Source of the DNA: Paracoccus aerodenitrificans
GTDB taxonomy: Bacteria; Pseudomonadota; Alphaproteobacteria; Rhodobacterales; Rhodobacteraceae
Direction: 5' to 3'
Length of the DNA stretch: 64,000 bases
NCBI RefSeq assembly: GCF_027913215.1
Contig: NZ_CP115784.1
Coordinates: 1,736,001 to 1,800,000, forward strand
The translations under genes were made by a program, and so were the position numbers. This document shows positions 63,593 through 64,000 of this stretch, one piece after another. Numbering within the stretch: the stretch's first letter is position 1; every line of letters begins with the position of its first letter. The notes beneath the pieces are model-generated. The model worked only from the letters and a program-made list of their open reading frames with translations, made no database searches and had not been told where the DNA came from.

Positions 63593-64000
63593 TCACAAGC
63601 CTGCCCCAGTCCAGTCCATCGGCGCGAACAGCGTAGAGCGTATTACCTCCATAAAGTTCGGAGGGTCAGCACCGCGTTCAAGATTGCTCGCCAGCAAAAC
63701 CAGCCAGGTCAGCAGCGCAAGGCAGATCGAATACGAAATGAAATAGAGCAGACGCATGACAACTGATACGGATAAACGAAGCATTAGAAGCCCCGGGGCA
63801 ACGAAACCGACAAATATCCAGACAAAAACACCGAACCCGAGGACTGCATGCCGGATATTGGAGAGATCTTGATCAACCAGGCTGGCAGAGAACTGGTCGA
63901 GCACGGGCTCATAAGGGCTGATAAAGATGAACAATGTCATGATCAGCGCCAGATACATCAGAAGATCGCCAATGATTACAAAGTGAATGCTGCAGGTCCC
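63593..64000 (-). CDS. Membrane protein of unknown family (5' end outside window)
   Basis: The frame has no stop up to the right edge. An ATG at 63958 gives 121 aa, but it has no clear ribosome-binding site and the upstream codons IHFVIIGDLL extend the first hydrophobic segment, so the gene probably starts beyond the window. Three to four transmembrane stretches are seen (LALIMTLFIFI, GVFVWIFVGFVAPGLLML, LLYFISYSICLALLTWLVLLA). I do not recognise the family. Confidence 0.6.
   Translation of the reverse strand, partial: GTCSIHFVIIGDLLMYLALIMTLFIFISPYEPVLDQFSASLVDQDLSNIRHAVLGFGVFVWIFVGFVAPGLLMLRLSVSVVMRLLYFISYSICLALLTWLVLLASNLERGADPPNFMEVIRSTLFAPMDWTGAGL

Noticed and set aside
1-64000. CRISPR array or tandem-repeat block
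   Set aside because: No regularly spaced direct repeats were seen; the only long repeats are the three IS5 copies and the IS21 terminal repeats.

Overview
The window is high-GC bacterial DNA with the gene families, ATGA-type start/stop overlaps and insertion sequences of an alphaproteobacterium. The best fit is Rhodobacteraceae, probably Paracoccus or a close relative; this is inferred from gene content, not from a marker-gene match. About two thirds reads as ordinary chromosome. The stretch from about 35.8 to 46.8 kb is a mobile island next to a tRNA-Ser gene, and 46.9-62.7 kb is a catabolic block bounded by insertion sequences.

1-7.4 kb: the 3'-truncated end of a NUDIX hydrolase gene and a DUF983 gene, then a LysR regulator divergent from a ring-cleaving dioxygenase. 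A set of quinone/electrophile-detoxification genes follows: glutathionyl-hydroquinone reductase, isochorismatase-like hydrolase, small GNAT protein, NADPH-dependent FMN reductase, and a fused dioxygenase-carboxylesterase. Two 17-bp GTTCG-N7-CGAAC sites suggest the LysR protein controls more than one promoter here. 7.6-10 kb: an amino-acid (possibly cystine) ABC transporter. 10-13 kb: a membrane-anchored PQQ-type sugar dehydrogenase with a cytochrome c tail, and a polysaccharide flippase.

13.8-21 kb: a surface-sugar operon with a GtrA-like flippase, a GT-C glycosyltransferase broken by a frameshift, three CDP-3,6-dideoxyhexose enzymes (RfbF, RfbG, RfbH), a reductase/epimerase and a GtrB-like polyprenyl-phosphate glycosyltransferase. 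21-28.7 kb: an iron(III) ABC transporter and a sulfate/thiosulfate ABC transporter. The sulfate locus shares a GGAA-N4-TTCC palindrome with the cystine-type locus. 28.7-35.7 kb: housekeeping and small conserved genes (PAP2 protein, clpX, clpP, pth, DUF2332, DUF2237, DUF4893, trpB).

35.8-46.8 kb: tRNA-Ser(UGA), then a tyrosine integrase that can be rebuilt across an IS110-family insertion, an IS5-family insertion and two 1-nt frameshifts. After it come a type II restriction-modification pair and a hypothetical gene split by an IS21-family element and a second IS5 copy. A third IS5 copy closes the island. The IS110 element has a long non-coding end where a guide (bridge/seek) RNA is expected.

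46.9-62.7 kb: acyl-CoA catabolism: enoyl-CoA hydratases, thiolase, SDR dehydrogenase, CaiB/AMACR-type enzyme, quinone oxidoreductase, MaoC hydratase, FadR-type GntR regulator, TRAP transporter, acyl-CoA synthetase, and an ACAD10/11-like dehydrogenase paired with an APH-type kinase. The last pair, known from 4-hydroxyacid (LvaA/LvaC-type) catabolism, points to import, CoA activation and phosphorylation-dependent dehydroxylation of a hydroxylated, possibly branched acid. A FadR-consensus operator precedes the kinase gene. 62.8-64 kb: a decayed IS6-family element and a partial membrane-protein gene.
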